Of a DNA stretch of 64,000 bases, positions 61,788 to 64,000 are shown piece after piece. This DNA comes from an uncultured Flavobacterium sp. (GTDB lineage Bacteria > Bacteroidota > Bacteroidia > Flavobacteriales > Flavobacteriaceae), in contig NZ_OX638201.1 in assembly GCF_951805225.1 (NCBI RefSeq), positions 3,844,001 through 3,908,000 of the forward strand. The letters run 5' to 3'. How positions within the stretch are numbered: the stretch's first letter is position 1; each line of letters begins with the position of its first letter. The translations under genes and the position numbers were made by a program. The notes under the pieces were generated by a model that saw only the letters and a program-made list of their open reading frames with translations, did not search any database and was not told where the DNA came from.

Positions 61788-62318
61788 TTATTCGGCCAAT
61801 TTATAGACCTCAGCAAGATTTCTTCCTAAACCATCGTAGTCTAATCCATAGCCCACAATGAATTTATTTGGAATTCTGATTCCGATATAATCTATTTTAA
61901 TGTCTTTTTTGTAAGCATCCGGTTTAAAGAACAAAGTCGCAATTTTAAAATGCTTTACGTTTTGTTGTTTAAAAAGGTGCTTTAATTCTTCGATCGTATT
62001 TCCGGTATCGATAATGTCTTCGATAAGAACAACACTTCTTCCGGATAAATCCTGATTGATACCAATTAATTCCTTTACAGAATTGGTAGTTTCAGTTCCT
62101 TCGTAAGATGACATTTTGATAAATGAAACCTCGCAAGGACTTTTATATTTCTTTAAAAAATCGGCAACAACCATAAATGCGCCGTTCAAAACTCCAATAA
62201 AAATTGGGGTATCATCTCCAAAATCATCTTCTACTTGTGCAACTAATTTGGTCAAAGCAAAATCAATTTCTTTAGCCGAAATAAATGGAACAAATTGTTT
62301 ATCGTGAAGTTGTATCAT
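61788..62318 (-). CDS. hpt: Hypoxanthine phosphoribosyltransferase
   Basis: 176 residues from the ATG at 62318 (MIQLHDKQFVPFISAKEID). The frame runs up to 62345, but those codons overlap the -7 promoter box at 62342, so the shorter start is chosen. PRPP-binding signature VVLIEDIIDTGNTIEEL and the purine-contact VGYGLDYDGLGRNL are intact. Salvages hypoxanthine/guanine to IMP/GMP; followed by adk, a nucleotide-salvage pairing. Confidence 0.95.
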   Translation of the reverse strand: MIQLHDKQFVPFISAKEIDFALTKLVAQVEDDFGDDTPIFIGVLNGAFMVVADFLKKYKSPCEVSFIKMSSYEGTETTNSVKELIGINQDLSGRSVVLIEDIIDTGNTIEELKHLFKQQNVKHFKIATLFFKPDAYKKDIKIDYIGIRIPNKFIVGYGLDYDGLGRNLAEVYKLAE

Positions 62319-62341
62319 TATTTTTATGTTTAAAATAATGC

Positions 62342-62350
62342 GCAAAGATA
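62342..62350 (-). promoter_or_regulatory. -7 promoter element for hpt-adk
   Basis: Minus-strand TATCTTTGC, full -7 consensus, 23 nt before the chosen hpt ATG. No TTTG at the expected -33 spacing. Confidence 0.55.
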
Positions 62351-62502
62351 CAGAATTACAACCAAACTGTAAGTATCAAAATATCGTGCGCACATATTTT
62401 TTTGAGATTGTTAAATATCATTAAATATTTACATTTTTTTTCCTTGAAATATTCAATATTTCACTAAATTGTTCTCCTTTAAACTTTTAACCCCAAACCA
62501 TT

Positions 62503-63774
62503 ATGAAAACCGTTTCAAATATATTATCTATATCCTTTTTAGCTGTATTAACAGCTTGCAATGGACAATCAAAAGAAGAGAAAGAAACGATCTCAAAACA
62601 GCCTTCGGTAGTTGTAAAAACTGCAATTGGCGATCTTACTTTGCCTGCGCCATACGCGACGGAATCAAAAACAAAAAACAGTAAAGTACTTGGCTGGCCG
62701 GAAGGCAAAACACCAAAAGCGCCGGAAGGATTTACAGTGACAAAATTTGCCGATGGTTTTGATAATCCGCGTTGGAGTTATATTGGACCTAATAATGATA
62801 TTTTTGTTGTGGAAAGCGGAACAAGAACAAGTAAAAATCAAATTATAGTGCTTCGAGATACAGATAAAGACGGAAAATTTGAAACTCGTGAAGTTTTCTT
62901 AAAAGGATTAAACAGACCTTTTGGAATGCTAATTCTAAAAGACTTTTTTTATGTTGCCAATACCGATGGTTTATACCGTTATCCTTATAAAAATGCTCCG
63001 CTAAAGTTAGAAACCCAAGGAGTCAAAATTGTTGAACTTCCTGCCGGAGGATATAACAATCACTGGACGAGAAACATAATTTCAAATCCTGAAGAAACAA
63101 AGATTTATGTAGCTGTTGGTTCCGGAAGTAATGTTGGAGAAAACGGAATGGATAAAGAAGTACGCCGTGCAGCAATTTTAGAAATTAATCCTGATGGAAC
63201 GGGCGAAAAAATTTATGCTGACGGACTTAGAAATCCAATGGGAATGGACTGGAATCCTGTTAACAAAGAATTATGGACAGCCGTTAATGAGCGTGATGAA
63301 TTGGGCGACGATTTAGTTCCGGATTATATTACGAGTGTAAAATTGAATGGTTTTTATGGATGGCCATATTCATATTATGGAAGCAATCCAGATCCTAGAT
63401 TAAAAGGCGAACGCAAAGATTTAGTGGCCAAAGCTATTGTTCCGGATGTTCCCGTTGGTTCTCACACTGCTTCTTTAGGATTGGCTTTTTATACTAAAGA
63501 TGCTTTTCCGGCAAAGTACAAAAATGGCGCTTTCGTAGGACAACATGGTTCTTGGAATCGTTCTATAATATCAGGTTATAAAGTTCTTTTTGTTCCGTTT
63601 GCAAATGGAAAACCTTCTGGAAAACCTGAAGATTTTTTAACTGGTTTTGTAGCCAACGCTGATACGGCCGAAGTTTATGGACGTCCGGTTGCAGTAACCG
63701 TTATGAAAGACGGATCGCTTCTTGTAAACGATGATAGCGGAAACACAATTTGGAAGGTTACGGCGAATAAGTAA
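62503..63774 (+). CDS. Sorbosone dehydrogenase-like (PQQ-type beta-propeller) lipoprotein
   Basis: 423 residues. Lipobox LTAC (Cys19). The body matches the soluble glucose/sorbosone dehydrogenase beta-propeller: PEGFTVTKFADGFDNPRWSYIGPNNDIFVVESG, HWTRNIISNPEETKIYVAVGSGSNVGENG, YADGLRNPMGMDWNP and GQHGSWNRS. Family members oxidise aldoses with bound PQQ; cofactor use here is inferred, and I see no PQQ synthesis genes. A monocistronic gene at the right end, followed by the large palindromic repeat. Confidence 0.85.
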   Translation: MKTVSNILSISFLAVLTACNGQSKEEKETISKQPSVVVKTAIGDLTLPAPYATESKTKNSKVLGWPEGKTPKAPEGFTVTKFADGFDNPRWSYIGPNNDIFVVESGTRTSKNQIIVLRDTDKDGKFETREVFLKGLNRPFGMLILKDFFYVANTDGLYRYPYKNAPLKLETQGVKIVELPAGGYNNHWTRNIISNPEETKIYVAVGSGSNVGENGMDKEVRRAAILEINPDGTGEKIYADGLRNPMGMDWNPVNKELWTAVNERDELGDDLVPDYITSVKLNGFYGWPYSYYGSNPDPRLKGERKDLVAKAIVPDVPVGSHTASLGLAFYTKDAFPAKYKNGAFVGQHGSWNRSIISGYKVLFVPFANGKPSGKPEDFLTGFVANADTAEVYGRPVAVTVMKDGSLLVNDDSGNTIWKVTANK

Positions 63775-63813
63775 ATTCCAGTTTATAGGAGAAATTTAAA
63801 AACGTAATCTTTT

Positions 63814-63957
63814 TTTACCGCAAAGTTCGCTAAGATTTATTTCTGTTATTTTTATAAAAAAGCAAAGTTCGCAAAGCTTTGTATCGAACCAGCTTTGCGA
63901 ACTTTGTGTTTGCTAAAGCTAACATAAGAGATAAATCTTAGCGTCCTTTGCGGTAAA
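63814..63957. repeat. Nested double inverted repeat after the sorbosone dehydrogenase-like gene
   Basis: Outer arms of 27 bp (63814-63840 and 63931-63957, TTTACCGCAAAG.. with two mismatches) enclose perfect inner arms of 16 bp (CAAAGTTCGCAAAGCT, 63863-63878 with 63891-63906, loop 12). The word CGCAAAG/TTCGC recurs in all arms. It starts 40 nt after the stop codon and could fold into one long cruciform or act as a terminator in either direction. Confidence 0.85.
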
Positions 63958-64000
63958 TTTTTTCGCCTTCTATATTCCTTAAATAATTAAGCACAAAAAT

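Noticed and set aside
1..64000. CRISPR arrays, prophage, insertion sequences, defence islands, tRNA or rRNA genes
   Set aside because: No repeat-spacer arrays, transposases, integrases or recognisable RNA genes were seen. The repeats present are short palindromes without coding capacity.

Overview
The window looks like chromosomal DNA of a Flavobacterium-type bacterium (Bacteroidota). The support is an AT-rich composition, many SusC/SusD-type outer-membrane proteins, an S46 dipeptidyl-peptidase, near-absence of Shine-Dalgarno sequences, and repeated Bacteroidota-type promoters (-33 TTTG/TTG, about 17-20 nt, -7 TAnnTTTG). I see no prophage, transposase, CRISPR array, tRNA, rRNA or recognisable defence system. 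This is mostly conserved housekeeping sequence, and the less ordinary signals lie in the intergenic DNA.

Layout. 1-1186: end of an exopolysaccharide export locus (Wzc-like fragment, Wza-like lipoprotein), minus strand. 1258-3146: recR, a CoA-binding protein and a MarC-family membrane protein. 3224-5160: two enzymes of the guanidino-modifying superfamily, a CtlX-like hydrolase and an arginine-deiminase/DDAH-like protein, that could act in sequence on arginine. 5227-9172: gltA, eno and carA, each with its own promoter and/or terminator. 9429-27000: the ribosomal protein super-cluster, all minus strand: rpsL-rpsG-fusA-rpsJ, then rplC-rplD-rplW-rplB-rpsS-rplV-rpsC-rplP-rpmC-rpsQ-rplN-rplX-rplE-rpsN-rpsH-rplF-rplR-rpsE-rpmD-rplO-secY-infA-rpmJ-rpsM-rpsK-rpsD-rpoA-rplQ. 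A terminator and 401 bp separate rpsJ from rplC. Several unusually long intercistronic gaps carry hairpins or a promoter (rpsG/rpsL, rpsN/rpsH, rpsK/rpsD, rpoA/rplQ) and may be regulatory.

27096-38600: a BamA/TamA-like barrel protein followed by two tandem SusC/SusD pairs with near-identical promoter regions and signal peptides, each closed by a strong terminator. No glycanase or regulator accompanies them, so the substrate is unknown. 38688-48836: mixed housekeeping and cell-envelope genes (rlmB, DUF2490 protein, rhomboid protease, rarA, GNAT-radC-yjjG operon, DUF1287 lipoprotein, mpl, TPR protein). 48967-57613: a 2122-residue alpha-2-macroglobulin-like protein carrying a stretch that resembles a SusC plug domain, convergent with an S46 dipeptidyl-peptidase. 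57927-63774: small outer-membrane barrel, obg, CorC/HlyC-type protein, adk, hpt and a sorbosone-dehydrogenase-like lipoprotein.

The intergenic DNA holds at least six families of palindromic or repeated elements (1913, 4176/59579, 26439, 46429, 55339, 61001, 63814). The two members at 1913 and 61001 share both ends, sit directly at the 3' end of a minus-strand gene, and one overlaps the adk stop codon. I regard these elements, the ribosomal intercistronic structures and the plug-like insertion as the best leads.
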